64,000 bases of DNA from Bradyrhizobium glycinis (GTDB lineage: Bacteria; Pseudomonadota; Alphaproteobacteria; Rhizobiales; Xanthobacteraceae): contig NZ_JACCHQ010000001.1 in the NCBI RefSeq assembly GCF_016031655.1, positions 682,001 to 746,000 on the forward strand, read 5' to 3'. A program made the translations under genes and the position numbers. Below the pieces are notes generated by a model. The model did no database searches. It was given only the letters and a program-made list of their open reading frames with translations, and was not told the DNA's origin. Shown one piece after another: positions 18,142-29,112 of this stretch. The first letter of the stretch is position 1, and each line of letters starts with the position of its first letter.

Positions 18142-19632
18142 CTATCCCAGCCGTTGATCCCGCACGTCCTGCGTATCTTCGGACGCCGCCTTGACCGCGG
18201 CCTTCTCTGCGCCCTTGCCGGCCCCCTTGCGACTCGCGATCTCCACCGCCTTGCGCCCCGAAATCTCGTGGCCGGCGTCCGCGGGCATCTGCCAGAAGAA
18301 CCAGCTCGAGGCCGCCGAGGTCAGCGCGACCACGACGAAAGCGGGCGCGAACACCGTGGCGTTGAGCTCGCTGACATGGCTGAACCACATCGTCGTCTCG
18401 ACACAGGCCGCGCCGACGGCGACGCCGGCCGAGATCGCGAGCTGCTGGTTGACGCTGACGAGGGTGGTGGCGCGGCTCATCTGCGCGGTCTCGACGTCGG
18501 CATAGGCGACCGTGTTGATCGCGGTGAACTCCAGCGAGCGGAAGAAGCCGCCGACCACCAGGATCACCATGATGATGAGCAGCGGCGTCGTCACCGTGAA
18601 CAGCGCGCAGACGCCGAGGAAGAACGCGCTGACGATCGCGTTCACCGTCATCAAATTGCGGAAGCCGAACGTGCGGATGATCCGCGCCGCCAGCGTCTTC
18701 ATGCCCATCGCCCCGAGCGAGGAAGCAAAGGTGACGAGGCCGGAATGGAACGGCGACAGGCCGAAGCCGATCTGCATCAGGAGCGGCAGCAGGAACGGCA
18801 GCGCGCCGATGCCGAGCCGGAATAGGAAGCCGCCGAACACGGCTGCGCGCAGCGTCGGCAGCTTCAGGAGCGAGAAGTCCAGCACCGGCGATCCGGTCCG
18901 CCGCGCGTGGATGACGTAGAGCGTCATCGAGATCGTACCGCCTACGACCAGCGCGGCCACCGTGCTCCATGGCAGCAAATTGAGCCCGGCGACCGACAGG
19001 CCAAATGCGATCCCGGCGAGCCCCAGCCCAGCGAGCACCATGCCGTAGAGATCGAACGGCTCCTGCGCCTCGCTTTTGATCGGATCGATGAAACGCAGCG
19101 CCATGAAGATGCCGAGCAGCCCGATCGGGATGTTGATCAGGAAGATCCAGTGCCAGGATGCATAGGTCGTGATGAAGCCGCCGAGCGGCGGGCCGATCAC
19201 CGGGCCGATCAGGGCAGGGACCGTCACCCAGGCCATGGCGTTGACCAGCGCGCTCTTGTCGACCGAGCGCAGCAGCACGAGGCGTCCGACCGGGGTCATC
19301 ATGGCGCCGCCCATGCCTTGCAGGATCCGCGCGAACACGAAATCGGTGACCGAGGTCGAGAGCGCGCAGCCGACCGAGCCGACCATGAACACACCGACGG
19401 CGATCGCGAACACCATCCGCGCGCCGAACCGGTCGGCGGTCCAGCCGCTCGCCGGAATGAACACCGCGAGCGACAGCAGGTAGGAAGTGATCGCGAGCTT
19501 CAGCGTCAGCGGGCTGGTGCCGATGTCGGCCGCGATCGCCGGCAGCGAGGTGGCGATCACGGTGGAATCCATGTTCTCCATGAACAGAGCCGTGGCCACG
19601 ATCAGCGGAATGACGCGTTGCTTGTCGACCAT
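18142..19632 (-). CDS. DHA2-type MFS drug/solute exporter (EmrB/QacA-like)
   Basis: Proton-driven efflux pump of the inner membrane, 496 residues with 14 predicted membrane segments. Motif A is GWTADRFGARMVF. The N-terminal helix MENMDSTVIATSLPAIAADI is the DHA2 motif D1. WVTVPALIGPVIGPPLGGFI is the exporter motif C, and WHWIFLINIPIGL follows. The Lys/Arg-rich C-terminal tail (KGAGKGAEKAAVKAASED) is cytosolic. There is no EmrA-like adaptor nearby. The substrate is not predictable. Confidence 0.9.
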   Translation of the reverse strand: MVDKQRVIPLIVATALFMENMDSTVIATSLPAIAADIGTSPLTLKLAITSYLLSLAVFIPASGWTADRFGARMVFAIAVGVFMVGSVGCALSTSVTDFVFARILQGMGGAMMTPVGRLVLLRSVDKSALVNAMAWVTVPALIGPVIGPPLGGFITTYASWHWIFLINIPIGLLGIFMALRFIDPIKSEAQEPFDLYGMVLAGLGLAGIAFGLSVAGLNLLPWSTVAALVVGGTISMTLYVIHARRTGSPVLDFSLLKLPTLRAAVFGGFLFRLGIGALPFLLPLLMQIGFGLSPFHSGLVTFASSLGAMGMKTLAARIIRTFGFRNLMTVNAIVSAFFLGVCALFTVTTPLLIIMVILVVGGFFRSLEFTAINTVAYADVETAQMSRATTLVSVNQQLAISAGVAVGAACVETTMWFSHVSELNATVFAPAFVVVALTSAASSWFFWQMPADAGHEISGRKAVEIASRKGAGKGAEKAAVKAASEDTQDVRDQRLG

Positions 19633-21581
<1,949 letters not shown>

Positions 21582-21599
21582 TCGCTTCTCTCTCTCCAT

Positions 21600-21796
21600 C
21601 GTCATGGCCGGGCTTGAGCCGGCCATCCACGCCTTGGGGTCTTGCTCCGCGGCTTCGTGGATGCCTGGGTCAAGCCCGGGCAGACGACGGAGAATGAGGC
21701 GCCAGCCTTCTCGATATCGTCGTTGCAAGCGCGACTGCCCACTCCCATCCTTTTGGTGTTGACGCGGCTGGATTGCTTCGCTTCGCTCGCAATGAC
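21600..21796. repeat. Two palindromic repeat units in tandem
   Basis: 21600-21689 is a CGTCATGGCCGGGCTTGAGCC ... GGGTCAAGCCCGGGCAGACG inverted repeat (GTCATGCCCGGGC family). 21768-21796 is a single arm of the GTCATTGCGAG family (GGATTGCTTCGCTTCGCTCG). Both lie between guaB and the next gene. Confidence 0.75.
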
Positions 21797-21814
21797 AGAA
21801 AAGTGGAGGAAGCC

Positions 21815-22837
21815 ATGGCCCAAGCCAAACGCATCGTTCTCGCCGCGCGTCCCGTCGGCGAACCCAAGCCGTCTGATTTTCGCCTGGAGGAATTCGCCGT
21901 TCCAACGCCAGGGCAGGGCGAAGTCCTGCTGCGCACGATCTGGCTGTCGCTCGATCCTTATATGCGCGGGCGCATGAGCGAGGGGCCGTCCTACGCAGCT
22001 CCGGTGCCGGTCGGCGGGGTGATGGAAGGCGAGGCGGTCAGCGAGGTCGCGGCCTCCAACAATCCCGATTTCGCGGTCGGCGACATCGTCCGCATCCGCT
22101 CCGGCTGGCAGACGCACGCGATCTCCAACGGCAAGGGCCTGATCAAGGTCGATCCCAAGCTCGGGCCGATCTCGACCTCGATCGGTGTGCTCGGCATGCC
22201 CGGCATGACCGCCTATACGGGCCTGCTCGACATCGGCAAGCCGCAACCGGGCGAGACCGTCGTTGTCGCCGGTGCTTCCGGTGCGGTCGGCTCGGCGGTG
22301 GGGCAGATCGCCAAGATCAAGGGCGCCCGTGCGGTCGGCATCGCCGGCGGCAAGGACAAGTGCGACTACGTGGTGAAGGAGCTCGGCTTCGATGCCTGCA
22401 TCGATCACCGCAATCCCGATCTTGCCGCCAAGCTGAAGGACGCCTGCCCTGATGGCATCGACGTCTATTTCGAGAATGTCGGCGGTGCCGTGTTCGAGGC
22501 GGTGTTCCCGCTGCTCAACCCGTTTGCGCGCGTGCCGGTCTGCGGCCTGATCGCCCATTACAACGACACCGAGGCCAAGCCGCCGAAATGGGCGGCCAGC
22601 CTGATGCGCGCGACGCTGACCAAGCGGCTGACCTTCCGCGGCTTCATCGTGTCAGACTTCGCCGCCCGCCATGGCGACTTCCTGCGCGACATGTCCGGCT
22701 GGGTTCGCGACGGCAAGGTCAAGTACAAGGAATTCGTCACCGAGGGCCTGGAAAGCGCCCCCGGGGCCTTCATTGGCTTGCTGAAGGGGGCCAATTTCGG
22801 CAAGCAGCTGGTCCGGGTCGGGCCGGACAAGGCCTAG
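21815..22837 (+). CDS. NADP-dependent medium-chain reductase (zinc-free, CurA/PGR-like)
   Basis: Probable NADPH-dependent enone/enal double-bond reductase, 340 residues. It belongs to the zinc-free MDR branch: N-terminal PSDFRLEEFAVPTPGQGEVLL, WLSLDPYMRGRMS (typical of leukotriene-B4 12-hydroxydehydrogenase/CurA types), the cofactor motif VVVAGASGAVGSAVGQIAKI, and DVYFENVGGAVFEAV with CGLIAHYN. GGAGGA at 21805-21810 precedes the ATG. It is monocistronic between repeats and a small membrane-protein gene. The natural substrate is unknown. Confidence 0.88.
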   Translation: MAQAKRIVLAARPVGEPKPSDFRLEEFAVPTPGQGEVLLRTIWLSLDPYMRGRMSEGPSYAAPVPVGGVMEGEAVSEVAASNNPDFAVGDIVRIRSGWQTHAISNGKGLIKVDPKLGPISTSIGVLGMPGMTAYTGLLDIGKPQPGETVVVAGASGAVGSAVGQIAKIKGARAVGIAGGKDKCDYVVKELGFDACIDHRNPDLAAKLKDACPDGIDVYFENVGGAVFEAVFPLLNPFARVPVCGLIAHYNDTEAKPPKWAASLMRATLTKRLTFRGFIVSDFAARHGDFLRDMSGWVRDGKVKYKEFVTEGLESAPGAFIGLLKGANFGKQLVRVGPDKA

Positions 22838-23007
22838 CGCGACAGGGAATGGAACTCACGTGGCCCCGCGGCCACACGCCGCGTGGGGATGGTTAAGAAA
22901 GAGTCACCAAATGGTCACACCTGCCCGCAAAAGCCGCAGGTGTGACCGCCTGTTCATTGACGGCCGGATGAAGGCATTGAATCATCGCGCATATTTTAGG
23001 TGCTGCG

Positions 23008-23298
23008 ATGTTAGAGATTGGTATTTTCTGCGTAATCCTGCTGGCCGCCGGCTATTGGGCGACCATGTTCATCATGGGCCGTCGCGACGACGTCATCCAT
23101 GGCAAGTTCGTTCACAGCGAGGACGAGGGCGAATTCACGCCGGCCGCAAGGCCTGCGCCACCGCCGTTCCCGAAGCGTCCGGTCAAAGCCGCTCAAACTG
23201 CCGGTCAACCGCCTGTCCCCGCTTCCAAGCCGGTGAACAGCGAAGCATTGCAATCGCTGCTGGCCGCGATCCAGCAGGATCTCAAGAGCGTGGCTTAA
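23008..23298 (+). CDS. Small membrane-anchored hypothetical protein with Pro-rich linker
   Basis: 96 residues, not recognised as a named family. Residues 3-24 form one hydrophobic segment (IGIFCVILLAAGYWATMFIM), then a charged stretch, a proline-rich linker (PAARPAPPPFPKRPVKAA) and an amphipathic end (LQSLLAAIQQDLKSVA). It probably sits in the inner membrane with the tail in the cytosol. A frameshifted, truncated copy of its 3' half occurs at 25440-25598, so the gene has been duplicated locally. Confidence 0.65.
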   Translation: MLEIGIFCVILLAAGYWATMFIMGRRDDVIHGKFVHSEDEGEFTPAARPAPPPFPKRPVKAAQTAGQPPVPASKPVNSEALQSLLAAIQQDLKSVA

Positions 23299-23383
23299 GT
23301 CTTCCGCAAGGCCGCAACTAAGCAGAACGCACATGAGCGGCTGACATTGAGCCGCGCATGTGTGCCATGGTTATGATAGCGCG

Positions 23384-23980
23384 CTAGGCTGCGTGCCGCA
23401 TGCGTTCGATACTCTGAGTAATATGGTTTCCTGCGTCGTCAGCCACCTTCAAAGACATATCCGCCATCCGGCGGCTGGTATCGAGGGCGCTTCTGATCGA
23501 ATCGCGCATCAGATCGGTCTGCACAGCCGCCAAATCCTGCGGAGTTCGGCAGCGCCAGAGTTCATTCATACGGTCCATGGTCCTCTCGATCTGCTGTCGA
23601 ACGAAATCGAAGTACTCCCGTGAGACGCCGTTCAACCCTTTAGCGACCGCGGTTGTAGAGTACATGATTGCTTCTGCGTTGCGCACCGAGCGTTCCGTTG
23701 CCTGCTGCGCTTCATTGCCCGTCAAACCGAACGTGCGACCGAGCTGATCCGTGGAGCGGCCCATCATCGCAGTGGCCATGTCGACGCCGAAGCGCCAACT
23801 GTTTTGCAACATCTCCGCATTTTGTTGCAGGAGATGACTGCTCGCTTGGGCCACCTCCTCGCTGACCTCAGCAGTCGCGAGGCCGATCCGTCTGGTCTGC
23901 TCAGCAGTCCTTTCGGCCGCGCGGCGCATTGTGTCCTCAGGGCCTTGTGTAGACTTTTCCTCCGGGCGTGGATTAGCCAT
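23384..23980 (-). CDS. Phasin-family protein
   Basis: 198-residue, mostly helical, charged protein with the phasin core SREYFDFVRQQIERTMDRMN, ELWRCRTPQDLAAVQTDLMRDSI and a helical tail. Phasins coat polyhydroxyalkanoate granules. The N-terminal part is a long amphipathic helix rich in Gln, Ala and Glu. GGAG lies 6 bases before the ATG at 23980; an ATG four codons upstream (23992) lacks such a site. No PHA synthase is adjacent, so a granule role is inferred from the domain alone. Confidence 0.8.
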   Translation of the reverse strand: MANPRPEEKSTQGPEDTMRRAAERTAEQTRRIGLATAEVSEEVAQASSHLLQQNAEMLQNSWRFGVDMATAMMGRSTDQLGRTFGLTGNEAQQATERSVRNAEAIMYSTTAVAKGLNGVSREYFDFVRQQIERTMDRMNELWRCRTPQDLAAVQTDLMRDSIRSALDTSRRMADMSLKVADDAGNHITQSIERMRHAA

Positions 23981-24079
23981 TTGTTGCTCCATCGTTGTTG
24001 TTGGTGACGTCGGATCCTCTCCGTCACAGGTGCGATCCTAAGCGGCCAACGTGGGCATTTCTCGACCGTTCCGGGGCAC

Positions 24080-24325
24080 GTGATTTTTAATCAATCCTCC
24101 GCGATCGCGCGCAGGAACGAGCGCTTCAACTTCCAATTACTCGATGGATTGGTTCATTTGCTTGGCACCGCGGGTCTCATGTTCTTACCCTCGATCATCA
24201 AGGCTCACCAATGGACCACCGATGAAACCGTGTTGCTCATCGCTGCCCTGTTATTGGCGCTTCTCGTCGTCGGTAACATCGGCTTGAATTTCCAGCGTCT
24301 CTGGTGCTCAGGCCCACACAGTTGA
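24080..24325 (+). CDS. Small two-helix membrane protein, uncertain
   Basis: 81 residues from a GTG start. Two hydrophobic spans are visible (LLGTAGLMFLPSII and LLIAALLLALLVVGNIGLNF). No family is recognised and there is no good Shine-Dalgarno sequence. Its end overlaps an alpha/beta-hydrolase remnant in another frame. It could be a real small protein or an accident in a decayed stretch. Confidence 0.4.
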   Translation: MIFNQSSAIARRNERFNFQLLDGLVHLLGTAGLMFLPSIIKAHQWTTDETVLLIAALLLALLVVGNIGLNFQRLWCSGPHS

Positions 24326-24579
24326 GGGCGGCTGCGGAGGAAAGTGCACTCCTCATTCCAACTGCAGCACGATTCCAAGCTTATTACTCGACCATAGGCG
24401 GCAAAGTGCAGATTTTCCACGGAACAGAGGACCAGGTAATCGAAGTCAAACAAGCGCGAGATCTACATCAAGCACTGTCTCGGTCCGATCTGCACCTTGT
24501 TCCAAATGCCGGGCATATGGTTACTTGCGCTGACCCCGCCGCCATCGTGGAGGCCGTCAGTTCAGTGGCAAATCCCTAG
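24304..24579 (+). pseudogene. C-terminal remnant of an alpha/beta hydrolase
   Basis: The frame encodes VQIFHGTEDQVIEVKQARDL and LHLVPNAGHMVTCADP, which match the last third of alpha/beta hydrolases: the catalytic Asp after HGTED and the catalytic His in GHM. The oxyanion region and the nucleophile Ser elbow are missing, and the sequence upstream has no continuation in any frame. It is most likely a deletion remnant. Confidence 0.65.
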
Positions 24580-24667
24580 AGTCGCAGCTTGTCCATCGAC
24601 TTGAACGCGCCGGAAGAAGAGCACTCACACTCAAAAGCGCTCTTCTTCCATTCGCCGGCCACGGCCG

Positions 24668-25198
24668 TCACTGCACCTTGCGGCGTGCAGGCGCAGCGAC
24701 GGGCCGCAATTCCATTCTCGATATGCCTGCTGCGATGTTCACACCTGTCTGCGCCTGGACGGATACCGGCTGCAAGGCAATCGTGCGATCCGAGCCGCCC
24801 ACCAGCAGGTTGGCACCAACCCCGGCGCCGACAGTTCCGCCGGCGGTCGCGCCCGCATAGGTTCCGGCCAAGGCTGCCTGGCGAAGTGTGGTTGGCGCAA
24901 ACACGGTCCAAACGAGCTGACCGCCGGACGTCGCTCCTATGTCGAGACCAAGCGTGCTGACGGTGCCTTCGTAAGCCTCGCGTGCCCTGCCTCGCGCCGA
25001 TGCATAGATGCAGCTCAACTGTCGTTGTCCCGCAACGATCATGCCGACTCCGGGCGATATGTTGCACGTGAGTGTGCCGACCCTTGAGCGTCCAGCCTCC
25101 TGCGCCGTTGCCGGACCCATCGCGAGGACGAGTGCCAAGGCCGCGCAAGCCGTCGCCAAATTGGTCAGCCTGGTTTCGATCAGCGTTTTCCTAATCAT
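24668..25198 (-). CDS. DUF992 domain protein, secreted
   Basis: 176 residues with an N-terminal signal peptide (ATACAALALVLAMGPATAQ, cut expected after ATA or TAQ). The DUF992 body follows: VGTLTCNISPGVGMIVAGQ, LSCIYAS, EAYEGTVSTLGLDIGAT, and a Gly-rich LAGTYAGATAGGTVGAGVGA. Two Cys (in LTCN and LSCI) may form a disulfide. The family is common in Rhizobiales with no known role. It probably acts in the periplasm. Confidence 0.82.
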   Translation of the reverse strand: MIRKTLIETRLTNLATACAALALVLAMGPATAQEAGRSRVGTLTCNISPGVGMIVAGQRQLSCIYASARGRAREAYEGTVSTLGLDIGATSGGQLVWTVFAPTTLRQAALAGTYAGATAGGTVGAGVGANLLVGGSDRTIALQPVSVQAQTGVNIAAGISRMELRPVAAPARRKVQ

Positions 25199-25439
25199 GG
25201 GGGGCCTCCATCGACGTATTCTGATCGTCCTTCAATGCGCGCTGAGCTAGCGATGTTCCCGTTGGTCGGAAGGCAAAGCTCCAGAAACACAAGGCAAACC
25301 TCGCTTTACTGGTTCGGGATGTGGAGCACGCGTGTCCGGTTCTACGCCGATGTTGAGTGACAGGCGGACTTCAAGTGGGCTGTAGGCAGCCGATTTTAGG
25401 AGTGCCGGCGCCCATCTGAGCGAGCAGCTCCTCAATGGC

Positions 25440-25598
25440 CGCAATGCCTGCGCCACCGCCATTCCCGCAGCGTCCGGTGAAAGCTGCGCAGCCGGCCTTT
25501 GTTCAGCCGGTCGGCACCGAGGCCAAAGCGGGCGAACAGCGCCGCGCTGCAATCGCTGCTCGCGGCGATCCAGCAGGATCGCAAGAGCGTCGCTTAAG
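25440..25598 (+). pseudogene. Truncated, frameshifted copy of the 23008 gene
   Basis: From GCCTGCGCCACCGCC to the terminal CGTCGCTTAA this stretch is closely similar to 23149-23298, the linker and C-terminal part of the small membrane protein. The copy lacks the membrane segment. A frameshift between the Pro-rich linker (PAPPPFPQRPVKAAQP) and the end (LQSLLAAIQQDRKSVA in another frame) prevents a complete product. Confidence 0.75.
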
Positions 25599-25607
25599 CC
25601 GCAACGC

Positions 25608-26672
25608 TCAGACGCTGCCGCGCTCGACCAGGAACAGATCGACCGCGAGCCGCTGCTCGGCGAGCGGCGTGCCTGAGAGCCGCGCCAAAAGCAGTTCGCC
25701 CGCGAGACGTCCCACGGCCGCCGCATCGAACGAGATGGTCGTGAGGCCCGGCATCATCTGATCGGCGACGTCGTTGTCACCAAAGCCGAGCACGGCCAGA
25801 TCGCGCGGCACCGACAGGCCGCGGGCGCGAGCCTCGATCAGCGCGCCGGTCGCGAGCAGGTCGTTGGCGCAGAACACGGCGTCGACGTCGCCGCCGCGCT
25901 CGAGCAGGGCAGCAAAGGCGGCACGGCCGTCGACGAGGCCCGTGATCTCGCCGATGCCGATCTCGTGGACGATCTCGAGGCCGAGCTGTGCGGCGGCGGC
26001 GCGAAAGCCGTCGCGGCGGAGCGCGCCGCGGCCGCTGCTGCGGCCGATGAAGGCGACGCGGCGATGTCCCGCCTGCGCCAGCCGGCGCGCGGCCATCGCG
26101 CCGGCGTCCGCATTGGGCAGGCCGACCAGCATGTCGATGGGATCGCGCGGAAACGCCCAGGTCTCGATCACGGGAATACCGAGTTCGGCCAGCGCCGTGC
26201 GGTTCTCCTCGAGCTCAATGACGCCGGTGAACATCACCGCTGCCGGGCGGATGCCGCGCAGCGACTGGATCATCGCGACCTCCTTGGCATAGGAGTAGGA
26301 GGTCTGGCCGACCAGCACCTCAAAACCTTCCGGCTCGACCGTGGCGGCAAAGCTGCGCACAGCGAGGCCAAACTGCTGGCTGAGGATGTTGGAGACGAAG
26401 GCCACGACCACGTTGGACCGCCCCGAGCGCAGCGCGCGCGCATGCGGGTTGGAGGCATAGCCCGTCGCCTCGATCACCTCGAGGATTCGCTCGCGGGTCT
26501 TTCGATTGACCTTCTCGGGGTGGCGCAGCACCCGCGACACCGTGATCGGCGCGACGCCGGCGCGCTCGGCGACTTCCTCGATGCGCGGCGGCCGCCCGGT
26601 CGCGCTGCTGCGGCCGGGCGGCGCCGGAATGCGCACGACGTCGTCATAGCTCGGCTTGGCCGGATCGGTCAT
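25608..26672 (-). CDS. LacI-family transcriptional regulator
   Basis: 354 residues. The N-terminal LacI helix-turn-helix is IEEVAERAGVAPITVSRVLRHPEKVNRKTRERI with the hinge ATGYASNPHARALRSGRSN. The rest is a periplasmic-binding-protein-like effector domain (IGRSSGRGALRRDGFRAA, FCANDLLATGAL, LGFGDNDVADQMMPGLTTI). It is the last gene of the amino-acid operon at 26789-32455, 116 bases after the deacylase. It probably binds the palindrome at 32501-32518 ahead of the operon and so controls its own expression. The effector is unknown, perhaps a pathway amino acid. Confidence 0.92.
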   Translation of the reverse strand: MTDPAKPSYDDVVRIPAPPGRSSATGRPPRIEEVAERAGVAPITVSRVLRHPEKVNRKTRERILEVIEATGYASNPHARALRSGRSNVVVAFVSNILSQQFGLAVRSFAATVEPEGFEVLVGQTSYSYAKEVAMIQSLRGIRPAAVMFTGVIELEENRTALAELGIPVIETWAFPRDPIDMLVGLPNADAGAMAARRLAQAGHRRVAFIGRSSGRGALRRDGFRAAAAQLGLEIVHEIGIGEITGLVDGRAAFAALLERGGDVDAVFCANDLLATGALIEARARGLSVPRDLAVLGFGDNDVADQMMPGLTTISFDAAAVGRLAGELLLARLSGTPLAEQRLAVDLFLVERGSV

Positions 26673-26788
26673 CGAATCCCTGGAGAGACGTCAGGTTAGA
26701 GCATCATGACATCAGATCGTACTGCAACCGCGACGGCGCTGCGCTCCCTCCCGCAAGGGGGGAGGTGCAGCGAGCGTGCGGCCGAAGC

Positions 26789-27817
26789 TCACCGTCCCAA
26801 AACCTCCTCGCGTTTCAATGCGCGGCCGACCTGCACCAGGCAGTCGCCGCTCTGGCTGTCGGTGTGCAGGCGCTGGGAGATCACGATGCCGTCGGCGGGG
26901 AAGCGCAGCATCTCTTCGGGCAGCTCGGGACGCTCGAAATCGTGATACCAGCCGGCGATATCGCCGGCCTTGACCCGCGCACCCACGGTGACCGCGGGCT
27001 CGAACCAGCCATGGCGCGTCGCGAACACGGCCTGGGCATGGCTCTGCAACGCCAACAGTTCGGTGGCACGCTCGACCGGCGCATGCGGCCCCAGCACGGG
27101 CGCCTGGACCAGGCCGAGCGCGAGCAGCAATCGGTCGACCGCGCGCGCGGTGAACGCCATCGTCTGCGGCGTCACCGTGCCGCCCCCGCCGAATTCGCCG
27201 GAGAGTCCGATCGCGCCGGCGCGCGCGGCCGCCGCCATTGAAGTTGGCGCCGAGGCGCCGTTCTCGGCGACAAAGGCGAAGGGCATGCCGAGCCCTTCCA
27301 TCAGGCGTAACGCGTGGCCGAACATCTCGGGCGGTCCCTGCCGCTCGATCAATGCGCAAGGCACGTGCGCCATCGACGTGCCTCCGGAATGAATGTCGAA
27401 GACGACGTCGTGGCGCGGAAACAGCTCGTGCTCGAGGAAGTGCGCCAGGCGGAATGTCGGCGTGCCCGCGGCATCGCCCGGAAAGGCGCGGTTGAGATTG
27501 CCTTCGTCGAGCGGCGAGCGGCGGCGCGCCGCCATCACGGCCGGCCAATTGGCGAAGGGCAGGATGGTGATCTCGCCCTTGACATCCTTCGCATCCAACC
27601 GGCGATACAGCCGCGTCAGCGTGATCTCGCCCTCATATTCGTCGCCGTGATTGCCGGCCATCAGCAGCAGCTTCGGCCCGGCGCCGTTCTTGATCCGGAA
27701 GATCGGGATCTTGAGCTGGTAGTAGGGCGAGCGATCGATCGAGAAGGGAATGCCGAGATGGCCGGACCATTTCTGGTCCTGCTCGAAATCGATCTCGTGG
27801 AAAAGTCCGGTATGCAT
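26789..27817 (-). CDS. Succinylglutamate desuccinylase/aspartoacylase-family deacylase (DoeB-like)
   Basis: Zinc-dependent N-deacylase of 342 residues, carboxypeptidase-like fold. Zn ligands are visible in LMAGNHGDEYEGE (His and Glu) and VVFDIHSGG (His); the catalytic Glu is probably in GLSGEFGGGG. Length and motifs resemble N-alpha-acetyl-diaminobutyrate deacetylase DoeB of ectoine breakdown, but no other doe genes are present. It is in an operon with RidA and an amino-acid importer, so it probably removes an acyl group from an imported or intermediate amino acid. The exact substrate is not shown. Confidence 0.85.
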   Translation of the reverse strand: MHTGLFHEIDFEQDQKWSGHLGIPFSIDRSPYYQLKIPIFRIKNGAGPKLLLMAGNHGDEYEGEITLTRLYRRLDAKDVKGEITILPFANWPAVMAARRRSPLDEGNLNRAFPGDAAGTPTFRLAHFLEHELFPRHDVVFDIHSGGTSMAHVPCALIERQGPPEMFGHALRLMEGLGMPFAFVAENGASAPTSMAAAARAGAIGLSGEFGGGGTVTPQTMAFTARAVDRLLLALGLVQAPVLGPHAPVERATELLALQSHAQAVFATRHGWFEPAVTVGARVKAGDIAGWYHDFERPELPEEMLRFPADGIVISQRLHTDSQSGDCLVQVGRALKREEVLGR

Positions 27818-27875
27818 GGCTTGCCTCGAGGCCGCGTCGTCGCCGACGCCGGCCGAAGTTTGAAGGAAGGCGTCG

Positions 27876-28220
27876 TTACAGCAAGGCGACCGCGGTCATC
27901 TCGACGCGCAGATCTGGATCGGCGAGACGGGCTTCGACGCAGGCGCGCGCCGGCGGATTGGCTGGATCGATCCAGGAATCATAAACCGAGTTCATGGTGT
28001 CGAAGTCGGTGATATGCGGCAGGAAGACGTTGACCGCGATCAGCTTGGAGCGGTCGGAGCCGGCCTCCTTGAGCAGCGCGTCGATCTTGGCGAGCACCTG
28101 CTGCGTCTGCGACACGATGCCGGCCTTGCGGTCGTCGGCGACTTGGCCTGCGATGTGCACCATGCCGCCGGCGACGACGGCCTGGCTCATGCGCGATCCC
28201 ACGACGTAACGTTTGATCAT
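27876..28220 (-). CDS. RidA/YjgF/Rid-family enamine-imine deaminase
   Basis: 114 residues. Rid proteins hydrolyse reactive enamine/imine intermediates released by PLP enzymes. Family marks: SQAVVAGGMVHIAGQVADD, FNVFLP-like AVNVFLPHITDFDTMNSVY, and the C-terminal PPARACVEARLADPDLRVEM with the Arg that binds the carboxylate. AAGGAG lies 8 bases before ATG 28220; earlier in-frame starts lack it. Placement with a D-serine-dehydratase-like enzyme (31157-32455) matches the known partnership of Rid proteins with PLP dehydratases. Confidence 0.9.
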   Translation of the reverse strand: MIKRYVVGSRMSQAVVAGGMVHIAGQVADDRKAGIVSQTQQVLAKIDALLKEAGSDRSKLIAVNVFLPHITDFDTMNSVYDSWIDPANPPARACVEARLADPDLRVEMTAVALL

Positions 28221-28277
28221 CTCAATTCTCCTTGGGAAGGTCGGCTCCCGCATGACGGGCGGGAGCCGTGGCTGAAT

Positions 28278-29072
28278 TCACAGCGTCGGCAGCGACTGCT
28301 CTTCCTTGAACCATTTCAGCTGAAGTGCGCCGAGCTTGCCGTTGAGCTTGTTGAAGAAGATGTCGGTGTTGATCCAGTTGAGCAGGTTCTGCTCGCCCTG
28401 GCGCACGCCGACATGGGCCGGCGACTGGCGGATCAGGAATTTCAGCTCGACCTCCTTGGTCGGGTTCTGGTCCTGCACCTTCAGCGCAATGGCGCTGTTC
28501 TCCGCGAACGTGTCGGCCTGTCCGGCGAGATAGGCCGCGATCGCCGCCGGCGTGTCCTCGAAGCGCACCAGCTTCACCTTAGGCGCGTTGTCGGTGAGCC
28601 AGACGTCGAGCGTCGAGCCCTTGGCCACCGCAACGCTGCGGCCGTCGAGATTGTCCGGCTTCTTGCCGGCGGCAGAGGGCAGCGATTTTGCGCCGTAGAC
28701 GCCGAGATTCACGACGGCATAGGGCTGCGAGAACATCACCTGCTGGGCGCGCTCGGGTGTGGCGCCGAGCCCTGCGATCAGAATGTCGATCTTGTCCGAG
28801 AGCAGGCTCGGGATGCGCGCGGCACCCGTCACCGGGACGAGCTCGAGCTTCACGCCCATATCGGTGGCGATCAGCTTGGCAAGATCGGCATCGAGGCCGG
28901 CGATCTCGCCCTTGTCGTCCTTGAAGCCCCACGGCGCGGCATCGGTAAGAATGCCGACACGAATCTTGCCGGCACCGAGCACGTCCTGGAGCTTGTCGGC
29001 TTTGGCAAGGCTCGGTGCGGCGAGCACGGCGAGGGCCGCGGCAATGGTGAAGAGGGACTTCAACTTTCTCAT
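28278..29072 (-). CDS. Amino-acid ABC transporter substrate-binding protein
   Basis: Periplasmic binding protein (SBP family 3) of 264 residues. Signal peptide: KSLFTIAAALAVLAAPSLAKA. Then IRVGILTDAAPWGFKDDKGE, GLDADLAKLIATDMG, the ligand-binding region RIPSLLSDKIDILIAGLG, and VAVAKGSTLDVWL. AAGGAG precedes the ATG. With the ATPase and two permeases upstream in the same transcript it forms a polar-amino-acid importer. Ligand residues cannot be assigned to a substrate with confidence. Confidence 0.9.
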   Translation of the reverse strand: MRKLKSLFTIAAALAVLAAPSLAKADKLQDVLGAGKIRVGILTDAAPWGFKDDKGEIAGLDADLAKLIATDMGVKLELVPVTGAARIPSLLSDKIDILIAGLGATPERAQQVMFSQPYAVVNLGVYGAKSLPSAAGKKPDNLDGRSVAVAKGSTLDVWLTDNAPKVKLVRFEDTPAAIAAYLAGQADTFAENSAIALKVQDQNPTKEVELKFLIRQSPAHVGVRQGEQNLLNWINTDIFFNKLNGKLGALQLKWFKEEQSLPTL

Positions 29073-29112
29073 GACTCTCTCCTTGAAGGGGAAGGTTCTC
29101 ACCTGGAAGGTT

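Noticed and set aside
25385..25440. Short stretch resembling, on the minus strand, the C-terminal IEELLxQMG of the metallophosphoesterase at 32596
   Set aside because: Only about ten residues match and there is no continuing homology, so chance or a tiny remnant is more likely.
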